DNA from: Lycorma delicatula
Lineage: Eukaryota > Arthropoda > Insecta > Hemiptera > Fulgoridae
DNA: 64,000 bases
Direction: 5' to 3'
NCBI RefSeq assembly: GCF_047948215.1
Contig: NC_134465.1
Span: 46,097,946 to 46,161,945, forward strand
The notes under the pieces are model-generated. The model saw nothing but the letters and a program-made list of their open reading frames with translations, had not been told where the DNA came from and did no database searches. A program made the translations under genes and the position numbers. Below are positions 1 to 10,070 of this stretch, piece by piece; the stretch's first letter is position 1, and each line of letters begins with the position of its first letter.

Positions 1-404
1 CAATAAGAAAGAAGCATAAGAATTTAGCTGCTCGCCACCTAACGGCAACACTGTAACGGATTATTTATTATGTACACGTTTTAATAAAAACTTTGTCATT
101 TAAATAATTTTTCATGTTTAGAAAAGATTTCTGAACAACCGTAATCTGTTAGATAGAGAGTACACCTGATGCATGCAAAAGTTAGCCTTCGATATACTAA
201 TAAATACCCCATTTGAAATTTGAAAATCGAACGATTGTTTGTAGAGATATTAGAGCACCCAATTGCACCTCCAAAAACAACGCTCCAGGGGCAATCCGTT
301 TGTTACCGGTTGATAGTGATGATCGGTCTAGCCTCGCACGAGGTGCACGCATCACGTCACCACTCTAACCTCACACGCATTACCCACGGGAAGCCCGTTG
401 TTAT
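1..404. other. Unassigned sequence, no gene seen
   Basis: No coding sequence or recognisable repeat boundary was found. A 75-codon open frame from 220 has no family resemblance I can name and runs straight into repeat A, so I do not treat it as a gene. Confidence 0.5.
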
Positions 405-985
405 TAAACAGAAATATCCATTTTGGCCATCTCTGAGTCCATTTTGACTAATTTCGGCGTAGATAAGTACGTATGTATGTATATCGCATAACTCAAAAAC
501 GATTAGCCGTAAGATGTTGAAATTTTGGATTTAGGACTTTTGTAACGTCTAGTTTTGCACTTCCCCTTTTGATTGAAATCGACTGGAACAAAAGTCTCCA
601 AAAAAGCACAAAATAAAAAAATTTGGATTTTGGACTTTTTGTTAATTGCCGTTATAAGCTCTCATTGAGAGCTTTTCAATGATATATCATAAGTGGTATT
701 TATTTGCATTGGTTCCAAAGTTATAGCCAACTAAAATTTTAATTAATGAAATATTTTGACCTTATATATTAATAATTATTAACCTCCGATTGTAAAAAAA
801 AGTACGATAAAAAATTATTCAATAATAACAGTAAAAAACAAAAAAATATCATAAGTTATAAATGAAATAAAATTTTATGTATTTTCAAAAATTTTCACAA
901 TTTTTAAAATTGTGTTTTTTAAAAATGTAAATGTAATTTAATAGGCGTACAAGGAAGTCATACGGTATCCAAATCAGATTTTTTT
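405..985 (+). repeat. Repeat family A, copy 1 (5' truncated)
   Basis: Shares long blocks with seven other copies in the window: the 'AACTCAAAAACGATTAGCCG' block, the block around 'GATTGAAATCGACTGG', and the 3' end 'GGCGTACAAGGAAGTCAT'. The first part of the family (TTACTTCCTTGTACG...) is missing here. No open reading frame is conserved between copies. Family A is a non-autonomous interspersed repeat of about 650-700 bp; its class is not certain. Confidence 0.8.
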
Positions 986-2130
986 ATAGCACATTATACA
1001 GAACAAATTAACATAATAATAATTTTAATGAAATTGGTGTATATACCATAAACAAAAATAAGTCATAAAAATAATATTTCAACATGAAATAAAATAATAA
1101 TTGTTATAAAGAGATTACCTTATTTAGGCGGGAGAGAAGTGTGAAGTAATGAGGGGGAGAGATATAACATATCATTGTAAGAATTCTATTTACTTACGTA
1201 TTAGTAAAACTTATGTTTCTAATTTCTTATCATAAAAAAACAATTAAGATAAAAGATTTTTTTTTTTTAAATACCTAATTTTATAAAACAATTTTTAAGA
1301 GTATAATAATATTATTTGATTATTAATATATTATTTGAAGAGACGTGCACTTTAATAAAGCGTATGTGCTTCAAAACCACTTAATAAAAGCAACCTTAAA
1401 TAGGCCTAGATTTTACAGCTGACCTATTCCGAGAATTTAATCTGTTAACAATGATACAACTCTACGTTAAAAGTATTGTTTTATATATTAACAAAAAATA
1501 AAAACCTCTTTAATACCTATGATTCATCGTATAATACATGTATAAGGCCAACTAGTACCGCCTTAATTATACCCCGAAATGACCTATTGGTCTGTAAAGA
1601 TATTTCATGTATATTCCTGCTAAAATAATAAATCTTATTCTTGCTAAATTTATGAATAGCAGGATGAACAAAAAAAATCCCTAAAGAAATACATGACTGG
1701 ATAATGATGAATAATGTATACGAATCACTATTCTAAAGATATTTTAGCCATCCTGTCTGAATGATATATATCAATTAATTTTCTAATCCAATCTTAATAA
1801 AGTTTTGGTTTTTTATATAAAATCCTATAAAGGCGCTAATCCAAACTAACGAAGGCAAACTTATTAAGGATAAATTTATAATTATAATTGTAATCATAAT
1901 ATTAATATTACGATTATTTAGCATCATATATCTTAAGATATCTTAACAATATCTTATATTGTTACAAAATAGTATTAAAAACATATCAGATAACAATATT
2001 CATTCTATTCTAATCTTTACAATATACTAAGCATAAAACTGTACAGCAATATAAATATTATATGTTCTTTATATAACTAAATCTAGAATGTTTTTAATTT
2101 TAATGCATGGGTGCGGGTGTTTATTTGTTA
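986..2130. other. AT-rich unassigned DNA
   Basis: No reading frame, RNA gene or repeat boundary I can support. Composition is strongly AT-rich with short homopolymer runs. Confidence 0.5.
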
Positions 2131-2455
2131 TACGAGGCTCGGCTGATAAATTTTGCACACTAGCGTGCTACACGGAGACAAAAGGTACTATCGAGTTGGG
2201 CGTGGCAGCACATGATAGTTAAAATCCCCTTCTACAAACCTGCGATAATGCGTTGAAATCCGTTTAACGGTATGTTTTCAGTAACGGTTAAAATGGAGTC
2301 GAGTATGGCCAATATGTCAACACGGTTAAAACAGCGGGCAGCGATGGAATTTTTAACAAAAAATGTGATTCCTAGGAATATTTTTCATCGTTTAAAAGCG
2401 GTTTACAGTAGTGAAACTGTTGATAGGAGTTAGATCTCTGAATTAACTGGATGAT
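2131..2455 (+). mobile_element. Mariner-like element, 5' fragment
   Basis: Begins at a TA dinucleotide followed by CGAGGCTCGGCTGATAAA, consistent with a mariner-type terminal repeat, and carries the start of a mariner-like transposase at 2293. The rest of the element, including the catalytic domain and right end, is absent. The assignment rests on the N-terminal helix-turn-helix similarity and on the TA-flanked terminus. Confidence 0.55.
2293..2433 (+). pseudogene. Mariner transposase N-terminal fragment
   Basis: An ATG at 2293 opens 46 codons and ends at a TAG (2431-2433). Residues 13-35 (KQRAAMEFLT... FHRLKAVY) and then ETVDRS resemble the first DNA-binding helix-turn-helix of mariner transposases, where 'IHRRLKAVYG-ETVDRSTV' is typical. 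In a functional protein the next residues would continue into the second HTH; here a stop follows the SETVDRS segment. It cannot encode an active enzyme. Confidence 0.6.
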
Positions 2456-3206
2456 CCGCGAGGAGTAGTTTATAGTGGCTGGTTTTCTTCGCGTCCTTGC
2501 GGTGTGTAGGTCTGCAGAGGGAGTTTAATATTTGATCGTGACAGGATCCCGGGTGGCTAGGGTTTCTTCCGGTCTAGGCATTGGACTGGTTCAATTTTTT
2601 TTTTTTATTCTTTCGTCGTTTTTCTAAGATAAGTTTAAATTTTAAATGAACTCAATCTTTCACAATTAAATGTTTGTTTTATTTATTTATTTAAGAACCT
2701 CAATTTAAAAAAAAAAATAGTTTTAAATTTTAAACTCCCTTTCTATAAATATTATATTTAGCGGAGTTTACCCGCGCAGGTTTGCTAATTATTAAATGTT
2801 TGCTAATTACATATTGTAATAATTTTTTATGTCATATTTTCTACAAAGGAAATAAATGTTCATTCAATCATTTGAATTTAACACGTTAATAAAAATAAAT
2901 ACTCTGCATAATTCTAATTTTCAGTAATAATATTCACTTTAAATTAAAATTCTTTCTACGCAATATGTAGGTATGACGGAAATTTTAAGATAAGATAAGC
3001 AGATATTTTAATTATATAATCAATGGTACTCAAGGTAGTAATGTTAATTATCAACCTCAATTAAATTTTATTCAGATAATTGAATCAAGGATAGATAAAT
3101 TAAGAAGTCACCGTTAGGTGAAAATTATTAAATATTTATAGATCTTATAAATATCTACATATTTAAGGTTGTATTATTTTTGGTTATCATCACCATTTCT
3201 CTTTTT
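2456..3206. other. Unassigned; short GC-richer patch then AT-rich DNA
   Basis: Bases 2456-2592 are noticeably more GC-rich than the surroundings and end in a T-run. I cannot assign them to a family. The remainder to 3206 is AT-rich with no gene or clear repeat. Confidence 0.4.
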
Positions 3207-3450
3207 ACTTTCCCATCTAGATAATGCTTATTATAGCTCTAGAAGGAAGAGTATTGTAATTTTGGCATATGCGGTTTTCACCGGATCTTGACGTTTTAAC
3301 AATTAAGGAACTTAAAAAACCGGATGAAAATTTTCCGGATGTTCGTATGTATTCGGTGTCGGCCTCTAAAACACTTTACATTTTCAGAACTACTGAACCC
3401 ATTTTCACCAGACATGATCAGATTACTTCTATATATGAGGCATTGATACC

Positions 3451-4479
3451 TTTTTTTTGTCTTCAGTCATTTGACTGGTTTGATGCAGCTCTCCAAGATT
3501 CCCTATCTAGTGCTAGTCGTTTCATTTCAGTATACCCTCTACATCCTACATCCCTAACAATTTGTTTTACATATTCCAAACGTGGCCTGCCTACACAATT
3601 TTTCCCTTCTACCTGTCCTTCCAATATTAAAGCGACTATTCCAGGATGCCTTAGTATGTGGCCTATAAATCTGTCTCTTCTTTCAACTATATTTTTCCAA
3701 ATGCTTCTTTCTTCATCTATTTGCCGCAATACCTCTTCATTTGTCACTTTATCCACCCATCTGATTTTTAACATTCTCCTATAGCACCGCATTTCAAAAG
3801 CTTCTAATCTTTTCTTCTCAGATACTCCGATCGTCCAAGTTTCACTTCCATATAAAGCGACACTCCAAACATACACTTTCAAAAATCTTTTCCTGACATT
3901 TAAATTAATTTTTGATGTAAACAAATTATATTTCTTACTGAAGGCTCGTTTCGCTTGTGCTATTCGGCATTTTATATCGCTCCTGCTTCGTCCATCTTTA
4001 GTAATTCTACCTCCCAAATAACAAAATTCTTCTACCTCCATAATCTTTTCTCCTCCTATTGAATGTTATTTTTTAGTTTTCTGGTGACCCCTTCCTTAGT
4101 AGTCCCCACCCGGAGATCCGAACAGGGGACTATTTTACCTCCGAAATATTTTACCAAGGAAGGCGCCTCCATTATTGTTGTGTGAAATTGCAGAGAGCCA
4201 CATTTTCATGGAAAAAAAAACAGCTGTAGTTTTCCATTGCTTTCAGCTGCGCAGTATTCAGAGGACTGAGTGATGTTGATATGGCCGTTTAAGTCATTGT
4301 GACTCACGCCCCTAACAACTACTGAAAGAGCTGCTGCCCTCTTTCAGGAATCATTCCTTAGTCTGGCTCTCAACAGATACCTCTCCGATATGGTTGCACC
4401 TTCGGTCTAGCTACTCTGTATCCCTGAGCACTCAAGCCCCCTCACCAACGGCAAGGTCCCATGATTCATAGAGGGGGGA
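3451..4479 (-). mobile_element. Non-LTR retrotransposon (LINE), internally deleted copy
   Basis: Inserted in family E with an 11-bp target-site duplication GCATTGATACC (3440-3450 and 4480-4490). The A-rich tail reads as T's from 3451 on this strand. Reading on the minus strand, about 400 bp of apparent 5' leader (4474 down to 4076) is joined at 4060-4075 directly to the last part of the ORF. The reverse transcriptase core is missing. The same 5' leader occurs at 23162, so the 5' end is probably genuine and this is an internal deletion rather than a 5' truncation. Confidence 0.85.
3463..4041 (-). pseudogene. LINE ORF C-terminal segment (endonuclease-RT polyprotein)
   Basis: 192 uninterrupted codons from MEVEEFCYLGGRITKDG to the terminal SNQSND, matching the same region of the four other LINE copies. 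This is the post-RT 'thumb/tail' region: 'FCYLG-RITKDGRSRSDIKCRI', 'VYVWSVALYGSETWTIG', 'EAFEMRCYRRMLKI', and 'GHILRHPG'. The catalytic FADD box lies upstream and is deleted in this copy. Clade (RTE/CR1-like EN-RT elements) is my inference from the sequence style. Confidence 0.85.
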
Positions 4480-5204
4480 GCATTGATACCATTAAATTTC
4501 AAACTTAAAAAATCGTGCGGGACAGCTTGGAGAAAAAGGTCATCATCATTATCTCGAAATTTCGTCTAATTAAAGTCATATTTTTCTTAAGAGACATATG
4601 TTATCGATTAAAAAATTTTTACAAAATCGCAACGCACCCCAAAAGATGCTGTTGTAGTCGTCACCTATGTTGTGACGTCACAGGTAAATGATAGAATTTA
4701 ACGAATGAATAATATTTAAAGCGTAAAAAACTAACTCAGGCTGGCTGGGTCTCGAAATCGATCCCCCGGTCGATTCCGTACCTGGTGCGTTAAGCCTTGC
4801 GGATACACCGATCTGCCGATCGTATAATCGAAATTAGTTCTATGTATGTTGTGAAATTACATTAGTTTAATTAGTGCCGACTGTAACCGCTAGTTACCGC
4901 CACACCCGAGCGAATTAAATACGATATGTACGCGCGCTTTAGTTAGAATCATTAAATTAAATAAAGAAAAAATATTATATTTAAATAAAATTATAAATAT
5001 TTTAAATCATTTTGTGCGTGTAAACCGTGCACAGAAACAATCCACTGTTGGAGGACTTTCCCGGAACGCGGCTTTAGCTGAGTGACGGGACAGTTTTACA
5101 ACTATGTTGTCACCTTTTTTTTAAGTTTTAATTATTATTAAAAATGTTAAATGCTGTCGAGAAATGGGGGTCAACCGTACTCAAATTTTTTGACAATAAC
5201 ATTA

Positions 5205-6265
5205 TAATTTTAGGTAGATTAGTAAGGACTTCCGGAAAATTTCGACATATCTTCGCATTTCACATCCCTCAGACCCCAAAACCGCCGTAAGTTCAAACGT
5301 TTATACATACATAAACATATATATATATATATATATATTTCACTTTCTTGTGGACACGATAACTGCCGTAATTTTCCGCCAACCACTTTCAATTTTATAC
5401 ATAATAAATAACGACCTAAAATCTCGGTCGAGTTCATTAATGGGCAAAATGGGAACATGGGGGTGGAAATGGGAGGGCTTTTTTGCAAAAACAAAATACC
5501 GCTATACCTTTCCTATTAAGTAAAATATCGAACTCGTTTATAGTTCGTACTATTCTTTGGATAACGGTCTACAACTTATTTAAATAAAGTCTTTTGATAT
5601 CACCAACCATTGGCCCAGGGGTGGGTGGAAAAAATGGGGTTTGAAATACAAAAAATCATACCACCCTTAATAGGCACAATACCGAATCGATTTAAAATTG
5701 CCATTAATCATCTAAATATTACCTAAAATTTCTGTTTGAAACAAGTTTTGATACTACCAACCCTTGCAGCAATGGATGTCCAAAATATTGCTGGAATTAT
5801 AAGAAGATGGGGCTTGTCGTATGCTAAACATGTGAAACTTTTTTCGCATGCAACCATTGTCATATTGAGTAAATTTGAAGTGTTTCTTAATTTTAAAATG
5901 GAAATCTCTTTTATCTCCTACTTTTTTTCCTGTTTAGTCTTCGGCAACTACCGTTTAGATAATTCTTCAGAGGATGAATGAAGGTGATATATATGAGTGT
6001 AGTCTTGTACATTCTCAGTTCGACCATTCCTGAGATGTGTGATTAATTGAAACCCAACCACCAAAGAACACCGGTATCCACGATCTAGTATTCAAATCCG
6101 TGTAAAAATAACTGGCTTTACTAGGACTTGAACGCTGGAACTCTCGACTTCCAAATCAGCTGATTTGGGAAGACGCGTTAACCACTACACCAACCCGGTG
6201 GGTTTTTATCCCCTACTTAGCACCGGTGAAATCTACCTCCGCCTTCCTGGATGCTGAAAGGGATT
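5205..6265 (-). repeat. Repeat family J, copy 1 (split by a SINE)
   Basis: The reverse complement aligns in order with 27695-28832: the CTACCTCCGCCTTCCTG end, the 'ATATTGCTGGAATT' block, a 'CTATTAAGG' block, the GTTCGATATTTTACTTAAT block, the TCTCGGTCGAG block, an internal (AT)n tract at 5317-5338, and 'GACTTCCGGAAAATTTCG'. No coding frame is shared, so the element type is unknown. Both copies carry the AT tract at the same place, so the tract is an inherited part of the family. Confidence 0.75.
5922..6205 (-). mobile_element. tRNA-derived SINE (family B), copy 1
   Basis: On the minus strand it starts CCCACCGGGTTGGTGTAGTG, a tRNA-like head with an A box (TGGTGTAGTGG) and a B-box-like GTTCAAGTCC, followed by a conserved body (GGATACCGGTGTTCTTTGG). 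It sits inside family J with an 11-bp target-site duplication, TTATCTCCTAC / TTATCCCCTAC (5911-5921 and 6206-6216). Eight copies of this family are present in the window. Confidence 0.9.
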
Positions 6266-6888
6266 TTTTTTTTTTAATTACACTTTCTAATATTAAATAC
6301 ACAGTTTTGAATATAAAAACATTATTTGGAAAATGGGGGTCAAAATTTTTTTTACTGAATATTTTGACCTTTTTGAATTTAAAGACCTTTTTGAGATAAA
6401 TAAATTATTAATATTTAAAAACCTCATGATGTTTTTAAAATAAAAATTAGTGTTTAGATACACAACCTTTTGTTGGTTTTTTTTTTATTGCACGTATAAT
6501 AATAAAGCAAAATTAAAAAAAATTAACATTGTAAATTATTTATTTTTTAAAGTTATCTAAGATATATTAATTCATTAATAATTAGGTTTGTTCAAATCTA
6601 TTATAATCGTGTTTTATTTTCGTTTACTAGAAATAATTAGTAATTATAACTATATTTGTACTACTATAATAAGCAGCGATGTTTCGTCTCTACTATGAAT
6701 TTTATCTGGTATTTTTAAACTAAACGACCTTGAATATGATCTAATTTTAGGTATGTTACGTCTATTTTTCTATTTAATCTAGTGTAATTGGTATGTTGAT
6801 AGATTATTTAACGCATATTTCAGATAACTGGTTTGATTTTCTGTTTAATCATTACTATGTTGGCTTTAATAGATTTCTTTATTCTTTT
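6266..6888. other. AT-rich unassigned DNA
   Basis: Low-complexity AT-rich sequence with no supportable gene or repeat. Confidence 0.5.
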
Positions 6889-7265
6889 TTACTTCTTTGT
6901 AGGAAGAAAAGGAAGTATTGTGATCGCGAAAAATTTCAGATTTCAACCGAAATATAATTTTGACTATCCCTCAATTTATTTTGACTAGTTTTAGCGTAAC
7001 GTCTGTTCGTACGTATGTATCTCGCATAACTCAAAAACCAATTAGCCTTAAGGATGTTGAAATTTTGGATTTAAAATTGCAGTAACATCTAGTTATGCAT
7101 CTTCCCTTTTGTTTGCAATCGACTGAACGAAAAGTGTTTAAAAAAGCCCAAAATCATAAAAGTTGGATTTTGTCTTCGTTAAAAGATTTTCAACCATATC
7201 ATAAGTAGTACTTATTTTCATTGGTTCCAAAGTTATAGCTCATAAAATTTTAATTAATGAAATAC

Positions 7266-8583
7266 AGGTTATCATAAAAGAATGGTGCGGTTTCAGTAAT
7301 TCATAGGAAGATTGTAGGGAAATTTCTAGATGTTATACTGGTATCCCTGAAAGTCTCCAACACAAAAGTTTGTTTATCAGCAGTTGTAACCACAACGTCA
7401 GTTCTTGAATTGTTGTTGCGGTGAGTTTAGTGATTATTATGTTCTCGGATAAAGACAAAGCAATAACTAAGTTTGGTTTATTGATGGCTGAATTAAAATC
7501 CGTAATTTTAGTTCGACGTGAATTCGGAAGAGATCCGCCACACAAAAATAACATAACACGTTGGTTCAAACGATTCGAAGAAACCGGATCGGTTAAGAAA
7601 CAGAAATCAACCGGTAGACCAAGTGTACCAGACGAAATGGTTGAACTAATTAGACGATCGGCAATTAGAAGTGCTGGGAAGTCCATTCCCCGTCGAAGCG
7701 TCGAATTAGGTATTCCAAAATCAACAATTCACAAAGTTTTAATAAAAAACTGAAATTACACGCTTATAAAATCCAGATACTGCAGGAATTGCAACCCGAT
7801 GATGGTGTAAAACGTTACAATTTCGCTGTTGAAATGTCGGACAGAATAAGTGAAAACTAATCATTTTTAGATGATATAATTTTTACAGACGAAGCTAGCT
7901 ACATTCCACGCAAATGGATGCGTTAACAGACACAATTCACGAATATGGGGTTCTGAAAACCCACACGCAATTATCGAGAAACAACGCGATTGTTAATGTT
8001 TGGAGTGGTATGATGAAAAATCGTGTAATAGGGCCTTTCTTCTTTGCTGCAAAAATAATTAATGGAGTTGTGTATCTTGTTAACCGATTATTGCTTTCCT
8101 CCGCCGGATTAACTCGAAAACATTCATCAACTTCATTTCCAACAAGATGGTGCTCCCCCGCACTTCAGTACATCGGTCACGGACGCTTTGAACAAAAAAT
8201 TTGGAGATCGATGGATAGGCCGGCAAGGACCCGTACTTTGGCCTCCAAGGAGTCCAGACCTGACACCTTGCGATTTTTTCTTGTGGGGGTACATCAAAAG
8301 CATTGTTTATACACAAAAAATTCGCGACTTAAACAGCTTAAAAAGCGGGATTAATGAAGCAATGACAACAATTAATGAAGAAATGTTCACCTAATGTTTG
8401 GAGAGAAGTTGAGTATCGTTTGGACATTTGTCGAGCGACTAAGGGCGCACATATTGAAATTGATTAATTATGTAAAAAAATGTTTGAGACGACAGATTTG
8501 AAAAATAAAAAACATAAACTGTAAGTAATTCTGTTTTAATTTAAACCATGTTCAAAACCGCACCATTCTTTTATGATAACCCT
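7266..8583 (+). mobile_element. Mariner-like transposon, DD41D type
   Basis: About 1.3 kb with near-perfect inverted termini: CAGGTTATCATAAAAGAATG on the left, and its complement with one extra base on the right. The left flank is TA; the right flank is AA, a decayed copy of the TA duplication. The flanking family A repeat supplies the pre-insertion site (GAAATATTTGG). The internal transposase gene is broken. Confidence 0.9.
7439..8467 (+). pseudogene. Mariner-like transposase (DD41D), inactivated
   Basis: Starts at ATG 7439. The N-terminal paired HTH includes 'NITRWFKRFEETGSVKK', a 'STGRPSVPDE' linker and 'LGIPKSTIHKVL'. A stop after KVLIKN and several frameshifts follow. The catalytic residues are recognisable in shifted frames: FTDEAS (first Asp, near 7892), FQQDGAPPHF (second, near 8140) and SPDLTPCDFF (third, near 8266). 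The second and third aspartates are 41 residues apart in one open frame, which matches the DD41D (rosa/Visitor-type) lineage rather than the classic DD34D. The C-terminal tail ends at TAA 8467. Confidence 0.85.
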
Positions 8584-8873
8584 GAATTTGGCTCTTACAA
8601 GGGGAAGGTACATCGGCTCGAATCCGACTTCATTTCCATTTTTTTCTTTTTTTTTTAATTTAAAAATATTGATTAATAATTATTAATCTCTGACTGTAAA
8701 ACATTTTACAATAATTAATAATTCAATAATAACAATAAAAAAAATATATATACAAAAAAGTTATTAATGAAATAAAATTTTATGTACTTTTCAATTTAAA
8801 AAAAATGTGTACATGTAATTTAACAGGCGCACAAGGAAGTCATGTGGTGTGCACATCAGCTTGAAGTAAAACG

Positions 8874-10061
8874 GACGAAAAATCTTCCTGATAAACATTA
8901 TTTTTAATATAGCAAAGCAATTAATTAAATAAATGAAACGATAAATGGTAACAGATTAACAAACCTCAATTACAGTAATCGTTCGAGAATCCTTCGTTCA
9001 CAATATACACACCTTTCTGTCCGTCGTTAATTCGAAAACGCTTTCGTTAGCCATAACTCAAATAAAGCGTTTCCAGACCTATATTTAAATGAACTTTTTA
9101 TACTACTTTTACCAGTGGAACATGTTCTTAAAGTTTCTTCGTGGGGAAGATTACTCTGATCATCGCTCTGATTCTGTATATCGCGGATAAAGCTACGACA
9201 CAGCACATACTTAAATCATCCAAAACGACTTTTATCTATTTAATTGGTATTTTTTTATTACATATTTTACCACTCTATACTCCTTTTAATTTTTTTTAAC
9301 TAAATACTATTCAGAGTGCTTTTAAATTAACTAATCATTTTTTTTTTTTTATTGATAATTTAGAAAATACTTTTTTTATCTAATTTGTTATTTTTAAAAC
9401 CAGTTCATTATGCTTGTATTTTTTAAAATAATTTACTATATAAGGAAATATTTGCTAATCGAACTGCATGTCGGACCTTTTGAAAATCTAAATATTTCAA
9501 GAAACCTAACAAAAAAATACAATTTACCATTGAAAAAAATTGGATGTTATCCTGTCTTTTGCTTTATATTTCTATATTGGGTAGACCGATTTGGATGAAA
9601 TTTTAACATGATATATTGGACGCTTAATTTTGATCAAAGGACCAATCTTGGTTACGGGTGAGGAGGGGTCCTAATGGGTCCCATATTTCAAAGTTTTAAT
9701 CAGAGGGTAGGTAAATTTTTTCAAGCAATTTAATATCTCTAGGTACACAAAGGTACATTATAATAGCGTCTGGTGTTATGAAAACCCCCATTAAGATGTA
9801 ATTGCAAAAAATTATTTACTTTATCATACTTTTTGGACTCAGAATTACATTCTTGTAGTAATTAGATGATTTCTTTACATTTGAATATCACTGATATGCA
9901 TTCAGATAATATATTACAGGGGAGGGAATAATAATAAGCTTAATTTTAGTACTTTTTCATTAGTTATTTTTTTTGTTATCTTTCGATTGAAATAAATGAT
10001 TTTTATGAAATTTTTTACGATGATTTCTGAATACGAATGAGAGATACCATTTAATTTTGAT
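8874..10061. other. Unassigned, AT-rich
   Basis: No gene found. The section 9590-9900 has a less AT-rich texture (GGGTGAGGAGGGGTCC) that looks repeat-like, but I found no second copy in the window. Confidence 0.45.
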
Positions 10062-10070
10062 TACAATTGG

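Larger units (their letters stand above)
3207..5096 (+). repeat. Repeat family E, copy 1 (split by a LINE)
   Basis: Starts with the family E opening (TCCCATCTAGATAATGC, then a CTCTAGAAGG hairpin arm) and shares ordered blocks with five other copies: 'CCGGATGTTCGTATGT', 'GGTGTCGGCCTCTAAA', the ACTACTG... sensor-like block, 'TATGTTGTGACGTCAC', and a 3' part ending at the CAGAAACAATCC region. It is interrupted at 3450 by a LINE and resumes at 4480. No conserved reading frame is visible, so the family is probably non-autonomous. Confidence 0.8.
6889..8873 (+). repeat. Repeat family A, copy 2 (split by a mariner)
   Basis: Begins TTACTTCTTTGTAGG and GTATTGTGATCGCG, runs through the shared blocks, and is interrupted at 7265. 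It resumes at 8584 with TTTGG and TCTTACAAGGGGAAGG, including a Pol III B-box-like GGCTCGAATCC, and ends GGCGCACAAGGAAGTCATGT. Removing the mariner and one TA rejoins the family A sequence exactly. Confidence 0.85.

Noticed and set aside
3269..3784. 171-codon plus-strand open frame
   Set aside because: It spans the family E/LINE junction and is the antisense shadow of the LINE ORF at 3463-4041.
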